Shown here piece after piece: positions 11,872 through 20,476 of a stretch of 64,000 nucleotides of DNA (position 1 is its first letter; each line of letters opens with the position of its first letter). The position numbers were made by a program, and so were the translations under genes. Under the pieces are notes generated by a model that made no database searches, was not told where the DNA came from, and worked only from the letters and a program-made list of their open reading frames with translations. Source of the stretch: Gemmatimonas sp. (GTDB lineage Bacteria; Gemmatimonadota; Gemmatimonadetes; Gemmatimonadales; Gemmatimonadaceae); assembly GCA_011390885.1 (NCBI GenBank), contig JAABRO010000061.1, positions 62,001-126,000 of the forward strand. The letters run 5' to 3'.

Positions 11872-13961
11872 TCCTGCGAGATGGGCGCGCCGCCCGGCTT
11901 GCCCGGCGGGGCCTTCCACCGCTCGAACCAGCTCCGCAGGAACGCCTGCGTGCGAAGGAAATTGGACGGCGTGCTGCTCGTGCCGTGCCATTCGTTGTTG
12001 AAGCGCACCATCGCCGTGGGCACCTTCAGCACCTTGAGCGCCTCGTAGTACTCCTCCGTCTGCGGCATCGGCGTGCGCAGGTCCATCACGCCCGTCATGA
12101 GCATGGTGGGCGTCTTCACGTTGCCCACGTACATGAGCGGCGAGCGGCGCAGATGCTCCGACGGGTCCTCCCAGGGGAACTTCTCGAAGTTGCGGTACCA
12201 GCTCGGTCCGTCGGTCGTGCCCACGAAGCTCAGCCAGTTGGTGACGGGGCAGTTGGCGCTGGCGGCCGAGAAGCGATTGGTCTGGCCCACGATCCAGCTC
12301 GTGAGCACACCGCCGCCCGAGCAGCCGAACACGTACAGCCGGTTGTCATCGATGTAGCCGCGCTTGATCACCGAGTCCACGCCGGCCATGAGGTCGTCGT
12401 AGTCCTTGCCGGGGTAGGCGTTCTTGATCGCGTTGCCGAACGCCGAGCCGTAGCCGGTGGAGCCGCGCGGGTTCGTGTACAGCAGCACGTAGCCGTGCGC
12501 GGCGTGGTCCTGTCGCGCGAAGCTGAAGCCCACGTTGTACATCGAGTGCGGCCCGCCGTGGATCTCGAGCATGAGCGGGTACTTCTTCGCCGGATCGAAG
12601 TCGGGCGGCTTCACGATCCACCCCTGGATGCGCATGCCATCCACCGACGTGTACCAGATCTCTTCGGTGCTCGCGAGCTGTTTGCCGGCGAGCAGGTCGC
12701 CGTTCACGTGCGTGAGCTTGCGCAGCTGCGTGGGCGTGCGCACGTCGAAGGCGACGAGGTCGTTCGGCTCCGTGGGCGTGCTGCGCGTGCCCACCACGAG
12801 CCCCGACTTGCCCATGTCGCTCACGCCGAGCATGTGCGCGCCCGTGGTGATCGCGCGGTGCTGGCCGGCGAGCGAGACGTAGTGCAGGTTGCTCGCGCCT
12901 TCGTTCTGCACGGTGAAGTAGATGCCGCGGCCGTCGGGCGCCCACGTGAGATCGCCGGGCGACCGATCGAGCGAGGCCGTGAGGTTGCGCACGTTGCCAC
13001 CGTCGGCGTCCATCACGTAGAGCGACGCGTCCTGCCACGTGGCGCTGGTGGAGTCGTAGCCGGTGTACGCGATGAGGCGGCCGTCGGGCGACGGCGTGGG
13101 GTTGCTGTCGGGGCCCTTGCGCGTGGTCAGCTGGGTGACGGCGCCGGTGGTCACGTCCACGCGATAGACGTCGGATTCGCGCCAGGCGTACTCCCAGTCG
13201 TCGGTGCGAAGCCCGCTGAAGAGCAGCGCCTTGCCATCCGGCGTCCAGCGGCCGCCGCCGTGGTTCCAGTCACCGCTGGTGACCTGTCGCGGCGCGCCGC
13301 CGTCGGCGGAGACCACGAAGAGGTGCGAGAAGCCCTCCGGAAGGAAGCCCTGTCGATCGGCGCGGTACTTCACGCTGGTGACGACGCGTGGCGCCTCCGT
13401 CCACTTGGCCCCCTTGGGCGCCGGCGGCAACGCGAGCGGCCACGACTCCCGCTTGGGCACCTGCATCTGGAACGCGATGTGCTTGCCGTCGGGCGACCAC
13501 GAGATCCCGCTTGGCGACTCCACCAGGCGCGTGATCTGCGAGGTGGCCCCTTCGGCGTCCATCCAGCGCACGAAGATCTGCGATCCGCCCGGCTCGCCGG
13601 ACGCGAGGTACACGATGCGGGTGCCGTCGGGGGACCACTGCGCCGACGAGCCCTTTACGAGGAAGCGATTCTTCGTGCCGTCGGCGTTCATGAGCCACAG
13701 CGCCGACTCGCGCTTGTCGTTCACGCCATCGATCCACGTGCGCGTGTACAGGATCTGCTGGCCGTCGGGCGAGAGCTGCGGATTGCTCACGTCCTGCCAG
13801 TTGAAGTAGTCGGCGATGGTGAGGCGGTTGGCCGGCATCGCGGCGGCAGCCTGCGCGTGGAGTGCGGCGGGCGCGGGCAGCGTGAGCGCGGTGCTGGCGC
13901 CGAGCAGTGCCGTGACGAACCATCGACCGCGCGGGGCGCGGATCGTGGGCGTTGGGTGCAT
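11868..13961 (-). CDS. secreted S9 prolyl oligopeptidase / acylaminoacyl-peptidase
   Basis: A 697-residue exported serine peptidase. After a signal peptide ending LPAPAALHAQA, residues ~35-400 form a WD40/PD40-like beta-propeller with repeated SPDG/TPDG blades (LSPDGQQILYTR, WSPDGTRIVYLA, WAPDGRGIYFTV). The C-terminal alpha/beta-hydrolase has nucleophile FGCSGGGVLTSW, Asp in GVMDLRTPMPQ and His in NNEWHGTSS, a complete Ser-Asp-His triad. GGAGG lies 4 bases before ATG 13961, giving a rare clear ribosome site. It probably degrades oligopeptides in the periplasm. First gene of an operon with the YdcF-like and nuclease genes. Confidence 0.93.
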   Translation of the reverse strand: MHPTPTIRAPRGRWFVTALLGASTALTLPAPAALHAQAAAAMPANRLTIADYFNWQDVSNPQLSPDGQQILYTRTWIDGVNDKRESALWLMNADGTKNRFLVKGSSAQWSPDGTRIVYLASGEPGGSQIFVRWMDAEGATSQITRLVESPSGISWSPDGKHIAFQMQVPKRESWPLALPPAPKGAKWTEAPRVVTSVKYRADRQGFLPEGFSHLFVVSADGGAPRQVTSGDWNHGGGRWTPDGKALLFSGLRTDDWEYAWRESDVYRVDVTTGAVTQLTTRKGPDSNPTPSPDGRLIAYTGYDSTSATWQDASLYVMDADGGNVRNLTASLDRSPGDLTWAPDGRGIYFTVQNEGASNLHYVSLAGQHRAITTGAHMLGVSDMGKSGLVVGTRSTPTEPNDLVAFDVRTPTQLRKLTHVNGDLLAGKQLASTEEIWYTSVDGMRIQGWIVKPPDFDPAKKYPLMLEIHGGPHSMYNVGFSFARQDHAAHGYVLLYTNPRGSTGYGSAFGNAIKNAYPGKDYDDLMAGVDSVIKRGYIDDNRLYVFGCSGGGVLTSWIVGQTNRFSAASANCPVTNWLSFVGTTDGPSWYRNFEKFPWEDPSEHLRRSPLMYVGNVKTPTMLMTGVMDLRTPMPQTEEYYEALKVLKVPTAMVRFNNEWHGTSSTPSNFLRTQAFLRSWFERWKAPPGKPGGAPISQE

Positions 13962-14065
13962 GGGACCTCCGGTGGAGCGGCGGGGGGCGAATCGAGGGGC
14001 GTCCGGCTGTCGCCGGGCGCGGCGGCGCGGCGTCGCGCCGGCCACGGGTGGAGAATGGTCGCCGG

Positions 14066-14446
14066 TCAGTCGCCGCGGTAGGTCACCCGGAAGCCGCCCG
14101 TCTCGGAGACCTCCACGGCGACGAGCTGCGGCACGCGCTCGCGCACGGCGCGCCAGATCCAGATCGCGAGCGACTCGCTGGTAGGGTTGAGCAGGCCGGG
14201 CACGTCGTTGAGCACGCGATGGTCGAGCGCGCCGTGCACCGGTGCCCAGGCGTCTGCCAGGTCGGCGAAGTCGAGCACCCAGCCCGTGTCCGGATCGACG
14301 GGCCCGCGCACGGTGAGTCGGACCCCGAAAGTGTGGCCGTGCATGCGGCCGCAGGGGTGGCTCTCGGCGACGGACGGCAACCAGCGCGCGCTCGCGAGCG
14401 CGAAGTCGGCGGAGAGCTCCGCCGTGGGCGCGCCGGGATCGGTCAG
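14066..14446 (-). CDS. queD: 6-carboxytetrahydropterin synthase QueD-like, non-AUG start
   Basis: A 126-residue T-fold enzyme of the queuosine/7-deazaguanine pathway, converting dihydroneopterin triphosphate to 6-carboxytetrahydropterin. It matches E. coli QueD well: PCGRMHGHTFGVRL (catalytic Cys plus two zinc His), DPDTGWVLDFADL, LDHRVLNDVPGLLNPTSE and VEVSETGG. The N-terminal strand, needed for the fold, begins only if translation starts at CTG 14446, which overlaps the upstream TGA as CTGA. The next start-like codon (TTG 14380) would remove that strand, and no ATG, GTG or TTG lies in frame upstream. The family's first zinc ligand (AAHRLP) is Arg here (SARWLP). queE-queC are 10 kb away. Confidence 0.82.
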   Translation of the reverse strand: MTDPGAPTAELSADFALASARWLPSVAESHPCGRMHGHTFGVRLTVRGPVDPDTGWVLDFADLADAWAPVHGALDHRVLNDVPGLLNPTSESLAIWIWRAVRERVPQLVAVEVSETGGFRVTYRGD

Positions 14447-15219
14447 CGCCGGCCGGGCGAGGCGGCGCTGGAGTCGCCGCCGGTGACGCCGAGCGAGTCG
14501 AGGAAGGCGAACATGCTGTCGTAGCGCGCGGCCACGAGGTCACCATCCACGAGGCGGCGCACGCCCTTCCACTCCCGGACCAGCGACGACGACTTCACGT
14601 CGAGCGAGCTCTCGATCACGCGCCGCTTGCTGGTGCTGGCGTGAATGAAGCGTCCCTCGCCGATGTACATGCCGATGTGCGTGATGCGGCTGCCCTTCCC
14701 GAAGGTGAGCAGGTCGCCGGGCTTCATCTGGCTGCGATCCTTGGGGATCTCACGACCGACGCGCGCCTGCTCCTGCGCGGTGCGCGGGAGCGAGATGTCG
14801 AAGGCGGACACGATGTGTCGGATGAGCGCGCTGCAGTCGAGGCCGCGCAGCGGGTTGTTGCCGCCGAGCAGGTACTTGATGCCGATGGACTGCTGCGCGC
14901 GCGCGACCATGGAGTCGCGCAGCGCCCCCACGGACGCCGAGAGCGCGGCGAAGGCCCGGGGACGGGCCGCGTCGACGGCGAGTCGCGGCGCGGCGGCGCC
15001 GCTGGTTTCGGCCGCTTCCGCACGCGACGCAGCGCTCGCGGCGTTGCCCGACGAAGAAGCACCCATCTGCGCCTGCACGGGGGTCGCGGCCACGAAGGCG
15101 GCGACCATGGCGGTCAGGGCGAAACGAATCGGTCGCTGGCGTGCTGGGGAGGGCACGTCGAGGCGGCGGGTGACAGGGCGGAAACGAGCGGCGAGGACGG
15201 CACGACACCGTCCCGCCAT
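14443..15219 (-). CDS. NlpC/P60 peptidoglycan endopeptidase
   Basis: An exported cell-wall hydrolase of about 258 residues. A long Arg-rich leader and signal segment (ALTAMVAAFVAATPVQAQ) and an Ala/Ser-rich linker precede an NlpC/P60 domain with catalytic Cys in GLDCSALIRH, His in ITHIGMYIG and the third polar residue in FIHAST. It should cleave D-gamma-glutamyl-diamino acid bonds in peptidoglycan stems. The start is uncertain: ATG 15219 is taken because TAGGTT sits 15-20 bases upstream; GTG 15231 or 15156 are alternatives. Its stop overlaps the CTG start of queD, so the two are co-translated. Confidence 0.85.
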   Translation of the reverse strand: MAGRCRAVLAARFRPVTRRLDVPSPARQRPIRFALTAMVAAFVAATPVQAQMGASSSGNAASAASRAEAAETSGAAAPRLAVDAARPRAFAALSASVGALRDSMVARAQQSIGIKYLLGGNNPLRGLDCSALIRHIVSAFDISLPRTAQEQARVGREIPKDRSQMKPGDLLTFGKGSRITHIGMYIGEGRFIHASTSKRRVIESSLDVKSSSLVREWKGVRRLVDGDLVAARYDSMFAFLDSLGVTGGDSSAASPGRR

Positions 15220-15234
15220 CGGCGACCCCACAAC

Positions 15235-15609
15235 CTAGCCCGCGACCTGCGCTGCCGCCACCGCCTCGGTCAACCGCGCCCGATTCACCCCCCGGTGGGA
15301 GCCGTGCCACACGGCCACCCCGTCCCGGAACACGATCGCCTGCGGTGACTCGTGCCGGATGCCAAGTGACGACTCGATTTCGTTCGACAGCGAACGGCTG
15401 GAGAGCACGTCGACCTGATAGACGGGCACGTCGGGGTGCGCGCCGAGGAACGCCGTGACCTCCTCGAGCGCCATGGCGGAGAGGCCGCACGTCGGGCTGT
15501 GCTTGTACAGCAGGGCGACCGGGGTGTCCGCGAAGCGGGTGTCCCAGGCGGCGCGGACGTCCAGGGCGGAGCGGATGAACGGCATGTCGGCAGCGTGCGT
15601 GCGGGGCAT
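15235..15609 (-). CDS. YtxJ-like monothiol redox protein
   Basis: A 124-residue thioredoxin-fold protein. LLYKHSPTCGLSAMALEEVTAFL carries a single active-site Cys in the position seen in YtxJ (DUF2847) proteins, which are linked to bacillithiol chemistry in Firmicutes and some other phyla. VYQVDVLSSRSLSNEI and HESPQAIVFRDGVAVWHGSH (cis-Pro loop) complete the fold. ATG 15609 (MPRTHAADMPF) is chosen as it leaves a full domain without the unlikely long N-extension. It is co-oriented with the NlpC gene, with a 15-bp gap. The bacillithiol role is inference from the family. Confidence 0.72.
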   Translation of the reverse strand: MPRTHAADMPFIRSALDVRAAWDTRFADTPVALLYKHSPTCGLSAMALEEVTAFLGAHPDVPVYQVDVLSSRSLSNEIESSLGIRHESPQAIVFRDGVAVWHGSHRGVNRARLTEAVAAAQVAG

Positions 15610-15715
15610 GATCGGGAACGAATGGAGACGCCAGCCACTAACTCCTCGCAACACCACATCGTGCCCCATGCCGCCTCGCGTCCCTTCCATGTCGCCGACC
15701 GCCTTCATCCGATCC

Positions 15716-16495
15716 ATGTCGACGAGCGCCCGGCTCGTGGCCGGCCTGCTGCTGGCCGCGATCGCCAGCCACGCCGAGGCGCAGACGCCGCGGGTGGATC
15801 ACGGCGCCTACTCCGTGCTGCTCTCCCGCCACGTCCGGGACGGCCTCGTGGATTACGACGCGTTCCGGGACGCGCCCGAGTTCCGGCGCTACCTCGCGCT
15901 GCTCGCCGAGACCGATCCGTCGGCGCTGCCGCGCCGCGAGCAGCTGGCCTTCTGGATCAATGCGTACAACGCGTACACCATCGCGCAGGTCAACGCGCAC
16001 GGCGAGCGCGCGTCCATTCGCAACATCAACAAGTCACTCGGCTTCCTGAAGACCGGCGGCGCGTGGTCGGAGCCGATGGCGGTCATTGGCGGCACGCGCT
16101 ACACCCTCGACCAGATCGAGCACGAGCGCATCCGCCCCGTCTTCCAGGAGCCGCGCATTCACTTCGCCCTCGTCTGTGCGGCGATCGGCTGCCCGCCGCT
16201 TCGCAACGAGGCGTACTCGGCAGAGCGTCTCGATGCCCAGCTTGACGACCAGGCGCGCGCGTTCCTGCTTCGCTCTCCCGCCAAGAACCGCGTGGACGTG
16301 GCTCGGCGGGAGGTCGCGCTGAGCCCGATCTTCAAGTGGTACGGCCGTGACTTCGCCCCGGATGAGCGCGCGCTGCAGCGCTGGCTGAGCCGGTACTGGC
16401 CCACCGGCCCCGAGCGGGCGCTGCTCGAGGCCGGCACGGCCAGGGTGCGCTGGACCGACTACGACTGGTCGCTCAACGGGCGGGGCGCGCGGTGA
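15716..16495 (+). CDS. exported DUF547 protein
   Basis: A 259-residue secreted protein. The signal peptide is MSTSARLVAGLLLAAIASHA followed by EAQ. The DUF547 core is visible as DGLVDYDAFRDAPEF, REQLAFWINAYNAYTI, IRPVFQEPRIHFALVCAAIGCPPLRNEAY and PIFKWYGRDF. The conserved WINAYNA and HFALVCAxxGCPPL blocks are strong family marks; the function is unknown. An in-frame ATG at 15668 would add 16 residues and cannot be excluded. The gene is divergent from the YtxJ-like gene. Confidence 0.85.
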   Translation: MSTSARLVAGLLLAAIASHAEAQTPRVDHGAYSVLLSRHVRDGLVDYDAFRDAPEFRRYLALLAETDPSALPRREQLAFWINAYNAYTIAQVNAHGERASIRNINKSLGFLKTGGAWSEPMAVIGGTRYTLDQIEHERIRPVFQEPRIHFALVCAAIGCPPLRNEAYSAERLDAQLDDQARAFLLRSPAKNRVDVARREVALSPIFKWYGRDFAPDERALQRWLSRYWPTGPERALLEAGTARVRWTDYDWSLNGRGAR

Positions 16496-16546
16496 GCGTG
16501 GGGCACGCACGCCGGCATCAGGCGGCATCGCCGCGCGCCGTCGGAT

Positions 16547-16557
16547 TAGCTTTGGGG
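16547..16557 (+). promoter_or_regulatory. -10 hexamer for leaderless DsbA-like gene
   Basis: TAGCTT (16547-16552) is followed by TGGGG and the ATG at 16558. The same TGGGG-ATG arrangement recurs 800 bp downstream before the BNR-repeat gene. Confidence 0.55.
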
Positions 16558-17301
16558 ATGCCGTGGCTCCGCATCCTCAGCCCAGCCATTTCCATGCCGA
16601 TGCACCGCACCATCCGTCGCAGTCGCACGCGCTCGCTGTCGATCACGCGCTCCGCGCGGTTCGCCGCGACGTTGACGATCGCGACCCTGTTCGCCGTGCC
16701 CCCGCTCGATGCGCAGGACCTCTCGCGCGCCGGCCATGACATCGGCTCACCCGATGCGCTCGTGGAGGTGGTCGAGTTCCACGACCTCGGCTGCTCGCAG
16801 TGTCTCCGGTTCACCTCCTCCATCTTCCCGGCGCTCGAGCGCGAGTTCATCAGGACCGGCAAGGTGCGCTGGAAGTCGGTGCCGTTCGTGCTCGGCTCCT
16901 TCCGCCACTCGGCATTCGCCTCCGAGGCTGCCGAGTGTGCCGCGGAGCAGGGCAAGTACCTGCCGGTGCATGACGCCCTGCTGGCGCGGCAGGCCGAGTG
17001 GAAGGCCTCGCTCTCGGTGCCCACGGCATTGTTCGCGTCGATCGCGCGTGGCGCGGGCGTGGACACCGCGCGCTTCGGGGCGTGCGTGCGCAGCGAGCGC
17101 ATGCGTGATCGGGTGCGCGACCACAAGGCCATGGCCCGCGTGCTGCAGGTGTACGGTACGCCGACCTTCCTCGTGCAGCGGCAGAAGCGCATCCTGGGCG
17201 CGATCCCCGCGGACCAGTTCGCGGCCTTCCTGCGAGAGGAAGTCAAGGAGGCGCAGACGCGCGCCGCCCGCGAGCGCATGGGACGGCGTCCCGCGCCGTA
17301 G
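16558..17301 (+). CDS. DsbA-like thiol oxidoreductase / disulphide isomerase
   Basis: A 247-residue exported thioredoxin-fold protein of the DsbA/DsbG group. A long basic leader and signal helix end near PPLDAQ. The active site is HDLGCSQCLRF (CSQC) at about residue 80, the alpha-helical insert runs through FVLGSFRHSAFASEAAECAAEQGKYLPVHD, and the cis-Pro loop is YGTPTFLVQ. These elements support periplasmic disulphide exchange. ATG 16558 is chosen because a promoter-like hexamer sits 5 bases upstream; a GTG at 16492 is less likely. Two further Cys (AAEC, GACV) lie in the helical insert. Confidence 0.85.
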   Translation: MPWLRILSPAISMPMHRTIRRSRTRSLSITRSARFAATLTIATLFAVPPLDAQDLSRAGHDIGSPDALVEVVEFHDLGCSQCLRFTSSIFPALEREFIRTGKVRWKSVPFVLGSFRHSAFASEAAECAAEQGKYLPVHDALLARQAEWKASLSVPTALFASIARGAGVDTARFGACVRSERMRDRVRDHKAMARVLQVYGTPTFLVQRQKRILGAIPADQFAAFLREEVKEAQTRAARERMGRRPAP

Positions 17302-17340
17302 GGCGCGCCGTACCGCCTCGCCGGCGGCGCACTGTCGGGA

Positions 17341-17351
17341 TAAGCTTGGGG
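17341..17351 (+). promoter_or_regulatory. -10 hexamer for leaderless BNR-repeat gene
   Basis: TAAGCT (17341-17346), TGGGG spacer, ATG at 17352. It is nearly identical in sequence and spacing to the site at 16547. Confidence 0.55.
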
Positions 17352-20300
17352 ATGGCCTCGATCACCACCCCAACCCCTCCAGCCGTGCTCGCTCGCCACA
17401 CCCGCGCCGTCGTCCTCGGCGCGCTGCTGCTCGCCCCCCTCGCCCCGCCGCTGGGTGCCCAACTCGTGCCCGATTCGGCCACCCGCGCCGCGATGCGCTG
17501 GCGGTCGATCGGTCCGGTGAACATGGCCGGCCGCATCACGAGCCTCGCCGTGGACCCGACGAACCCCAAGGTCTACTACGTGGCCGGCGCCACCGGCGGC
17601 GTGTGGAAGACGGTCAACGCCGGCACCACCTTCTTCCCCGTGTGGGAGCACGGCCCGATCGCGTCGCTCGGCGACATCGCGATCGCGCCGAGCAATCCGA
17701 ACATCGTGTGGCTCGGCACCGGCGAGGAGGACTCGCGCAACTCCGTGGCGCCGGGGTGGGGCGTGTACAAGAGCACCGACGGCGGCGTGACGTGGCAGTC
17801 GGTGGGGCTCGAGAAGACGCAGCACGTGGGACGCATCGCAATCCATCCCACGAACCCGGACATCGTGTACGTCGCGGCGCTCGGCGCGCAGTGGGGCGCC
17901 AACCCGGAGCGCGGCCTCTACAAGACGATCGACGGCGGCAGGACGTGGACGCTGAGCAAGTTCATCAGCGACAAGGCCGGCTTCGTGGACGTCACGCTCG
18001 ACCCGCGCAACCCCGACGTGGTGTACGCCGCGAGCTGGGAGCGCGTGCGCAAGCCGAGCTCGTTCAAGAGTGGCGGCCCGGGGTCTGCGCTCTGGAAGAG
18101 CACCGACGCCGGCGCGACGTGGACCGAGGTGAAGGGCGGCGGCTTTCCTGAAACGATGAAGGGGCGCATCACGGTGAAGCTCGCGCCGAGCAACCCCGAT
18201 GTCGTGTACGCGATGGTGGAAGCCGATTCCATGCGCGGCGCATCGCCGGCCATGCTGCTGAGCGGCCTGTATCGCTCCGCCGACGCGGGGCGCACGTGGA
18301 CGTGGATGAACACCGAGAACCGCCGGCCGTTCTACTTCTCCGAGTTCGCGGTGGACCCCACGAACGCCGATCGCCTCTATCGGCTCGCGGTGGCGTTCCA
18401 TGTCTCGGAGGATGGCGGCCGCTCGTGGCGCGCCAGCATGCTCGGCATCCATGAGGATTACCACGCCATGTGGATCAACCCGAAGGATCCCGACCACTTC
18501 CTCGTGGGCGGGGATGCGGGGCTCTTCGTGACGTACGATCGTGGCGGCACCTACGACGCGCTCAACAACATGGCGATGGGGCAGTTCTACGGCATCAGCT
18601 ACGACTACCAGGTGCCGTACCTGGTGTGCGGTGGCCTGCAGGACAACGGCACGTCGTGCGGACTCAGCCGGCGCCGTGGTGGCCAGCTGCAGATGACCGA
18701 CTGGTTCGCGCTCTTCGCGGCCGACGGGCTGCAGTCGGCGCAGAACCCGTTCAATCCCGACCTCGTGTACTTCGAGTCGCAAGGCGGCAACCTCATGCGT
18801 CGCAACCTCGCCACCGGCGTGCTCGACCGCATCCGTCCGCGCACGGTCACACGCACGCAGTTCGGCAACCAGATCGCGCAGGTGCGCGCGCAGGCCGCCG
18901 GCAAGCCGCTCACCGCCGAGCAGCAGCAGCGCATCGCCGACCTGCGGGCGCAGATGCAGCGCGAGCTCGCCGATCCGACCGTGGCCACACGCTGGAACTG
19001 GAACACGCCGTTCATTCTCTCGCGGCATGACGCGAACGTGTTCTACGCGGGCGCCGAGAAGCTGTTCAAGTCGGTGAAGGGCGGGCTCGAGCTGTTCGCG
19101 ATCTCCGCCGACCTGAGCACCGCCGACGAGAACGTGCTGCGCATCACGACGGGCTTCGACGCGCAGGGCAATCCGGCCCCCGATGCCACGGGCGGCATCA
19201 CGCGCGACGCCACGGGTGCGGAGGAGAACGCCACGATCGTGACGCTCGGCGAGTCGCCGCTGCGCGCCGGCATGCTCTACGTCGGCACCAGCGACGGCAA
19301 GGTGTGGCTCACGCGCAATGACGGCGGCACGTGGGAAGACCTGAGCGGTCGCTTCGCCGGTGTGCCGAAGGGCACGTACGTGAGCCGGGTGGAAGCGTCG
19401 CGCCACGACACGGCCACCGTGTACGTGTCGTTCGACAATCACCGCGAGAACGACTTCACGCCCTATCTGTTCGTGTCCACCGACTACGGCCGCACGTTCA
19501 CGTCGCTCGCGGGCGGTATTCCGCGCGACCGTCCCAACACGGTGTACGTGGTGCGCGAGGACCCGGTGAACCGCGACCTGCTGTACATCGGCACCGAGCT
19601 CGGCGTGTCGGCCTCGCTCGATCGCGGTGCGTCGTGGTTCCGCCTCGACGGCAACCTCCCGGTCGTGCCGGTCTACGACCTCCAGGTGCACCTGCGCGAT
19701 CGCGAACTCATTGCCGGCACGCACGGCCGCGCGATCCAGATTCTCGACGTCGCGCCGCTGCAGCAGTTCACGAGCGCGACCATGACGAAGGCGGTGCACC
19801 TCTTCGAGCCGGCGCCGGCGTTCCAGTACGGGCAGCTGCCGGCACCGTCGGAGCCGCGCGCCCAGCGGCCGTGGAAGGGGGACGGCGGACCGAGCGGCGC
19901 GGTGCTGTCGTACCGTCTCGCGTCGCCCGTGACGGGAAACGTGCGACTCATGATCGTGAACGCTGCCGGTGACACGCTCGCGCGCCTCACCGGGCCGAAC
20001 ACGGCCGGCCTGCACAGCGTGCAGTGGAACCTCACGGCGGGCGGTGGTGGCGGGTTCGGTGGCGGCTTGGGCGGCGGGCGCGGCGGCGCGGCTGGTGTCG
20101 CGCGCGTGCCCGGCTTCCCCGCGGGGTACAACCCGCGGCCCGCCGAGGCCCGAGGCAACCCCGATTCCACGCAGACGCCGGAGGCTGTGCGCGCGCGCCT
20201 GCTCGCGGCGCAGCCGGGCGGTGGCGGCGGCGGCGGCGGTGGTGGTTTCGGCGGCGGCGCGGCGCGCCCCGTGGACACGGGCGACTACCGCGTCGTGCTC

Positions 20301-20390
20301 GAGGCGGGCGGTGCGATCAGCACCACGGTGCTGCGCGTGGTCACCGTGAATCCCGGCGAGCGTGCCGTGATGGTGCCCGCAGTGCGATAA
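17352..20390 (+). CDS. secreted BNR/sortilin-like beta-propeller protein
   Basis: A 1012-residue exported protein. After the signal peptide (LLLAPLAPPLGAQ), residues ~45-780 contain many BNR/Asp-box repeats (STDGGVTWQ, KTIDGGRTW, STDAGATWTE, SADAGRTW, STDYGRTF), forming two seven- or ten-bladed propellers as in VPS10/sortilin-like 'glycosyl hydrolase' proteins. The C-terminal part (GNVRLMIVNAAGDTLARLTG ... GDYRVVLEAGG) looks like a FlgD-type Ig domain split by a ~90-residue Gly-rich insert. No catalytic residues of a true glycosidase are evident. The role is unknown, probably surface binding. It appears to be leaderless. Confidence 0.85.
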   Translation: MASITTPTPPAVLARHTRAVVLGALLLAPLAPPLGAQLVPDSATRAAMRWRSIGPVNMAGRITSLAVDPTNPKVYYVAGATGGVWKTVNAGTTFFPVWEHGPIASLGDIAIAPSNPNIVWLGTGEEDSRNSVAPGWGVYKSTDGGVTWQSVGLEKTQHVGRIAIHPTNPDIVYVAALGAQWGANPERGLYKTIDGGRTWTLSKFISDKAGFVDVTLDPRNPDVVYAASWERVRKPSSFKSGGPGSALWKSTDAGATWTEVKGGGFPETMKGRITVKLAPSNPDVVYAMVEADSMRGASPAMLLSGLYRSADAGRTWTWMNTENRRPFYFSEFAVDPTNADRLYRLAVAFHVSEDGGRSWRASMLGIHEDYHAMWINPKDPDHFLVGGDAGLFVTYDRGGTYDALNNMAMGQFYGISYDYQVPYLVCGGLQDNGTSCGLSRRRGGQLQMTDWFALFAADGLQSAQNPFNPDLVYFESQGGNLMRRNLATGVLDRIRPRTVTRTQFGNQIAQVRAQAAGKPLTAEQQQRIADLRAQMQRELADPTVATRWNWNTPFILSRHDANVFYAGAEKLFKSVKGGLELFAISADLSTADENVLRITTGFDAQGNPAPDATGGITRDATGAEENATIVTLGESPLRAGMLYVGTSDGKVWLTRNDGGTWEDLSGRFAGVPKGTYVSRVEASRHDTATVYVSFDNHRENDFTPYLFVSTDYGRTFTSLAGGIPRDRPNTVYVVREDPVNRDLLYIGTELGVSASLDRGASWFRLDGNLPVVPVYDLQVHLRDRELIAGTHGRAIQILDVAPLQQFTSATMTKAVHLFEPAPAFQYGQLPAPSEPRAQRPWKGDGGPSGAVLSYRLASPVTGNVRLMIVNAAGDTLARLTGPNTAGLHSVQWNLTAGGGGGFGGGLGGGRGGAAGVARVPGFPAGYNPRPAEARGNPDSTQTPEAVRARLLAAQPGGGGGGGGGGFGGGAARPVDTGDYRVVLEAGGAISTTVLRVVTVNPGERAVMVPAVR

Positions 20391-20394
20391 TACC

Positions 20395-20447
20395 GTCATC
20401 CGGTCCGGATGACCTGCGCGGGGACATCGCCGGTCGGCGGTGTCCCC
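20395..20447 (+). terminator. two hairpins after the BNR-repeat gene
   Basis: GTCATCCGG-T-CCGGATGAC (20395-20413) is a perfect short inverted repeat. GGGGACATCGCC-ggtc-GGCGGTGTCCCC (20420-20447) is a 12-pair stem with one G.U. Neither has a U-tract, so termination without uridines is inferred. Confidence 0.5.
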
Positions 20448-20476
20448 GTTCGTCTCTCAGCCAGGAAGGAGCGCGC

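Noticed and set aside
16518-20399. Open frame of ~1290 codons on the minus strand
   Set aside because: It is antisense to the BNR-repeat and DsbA-like genes; its sequence is His/Arg-rich with no domain. High GC produces long antisense frames.
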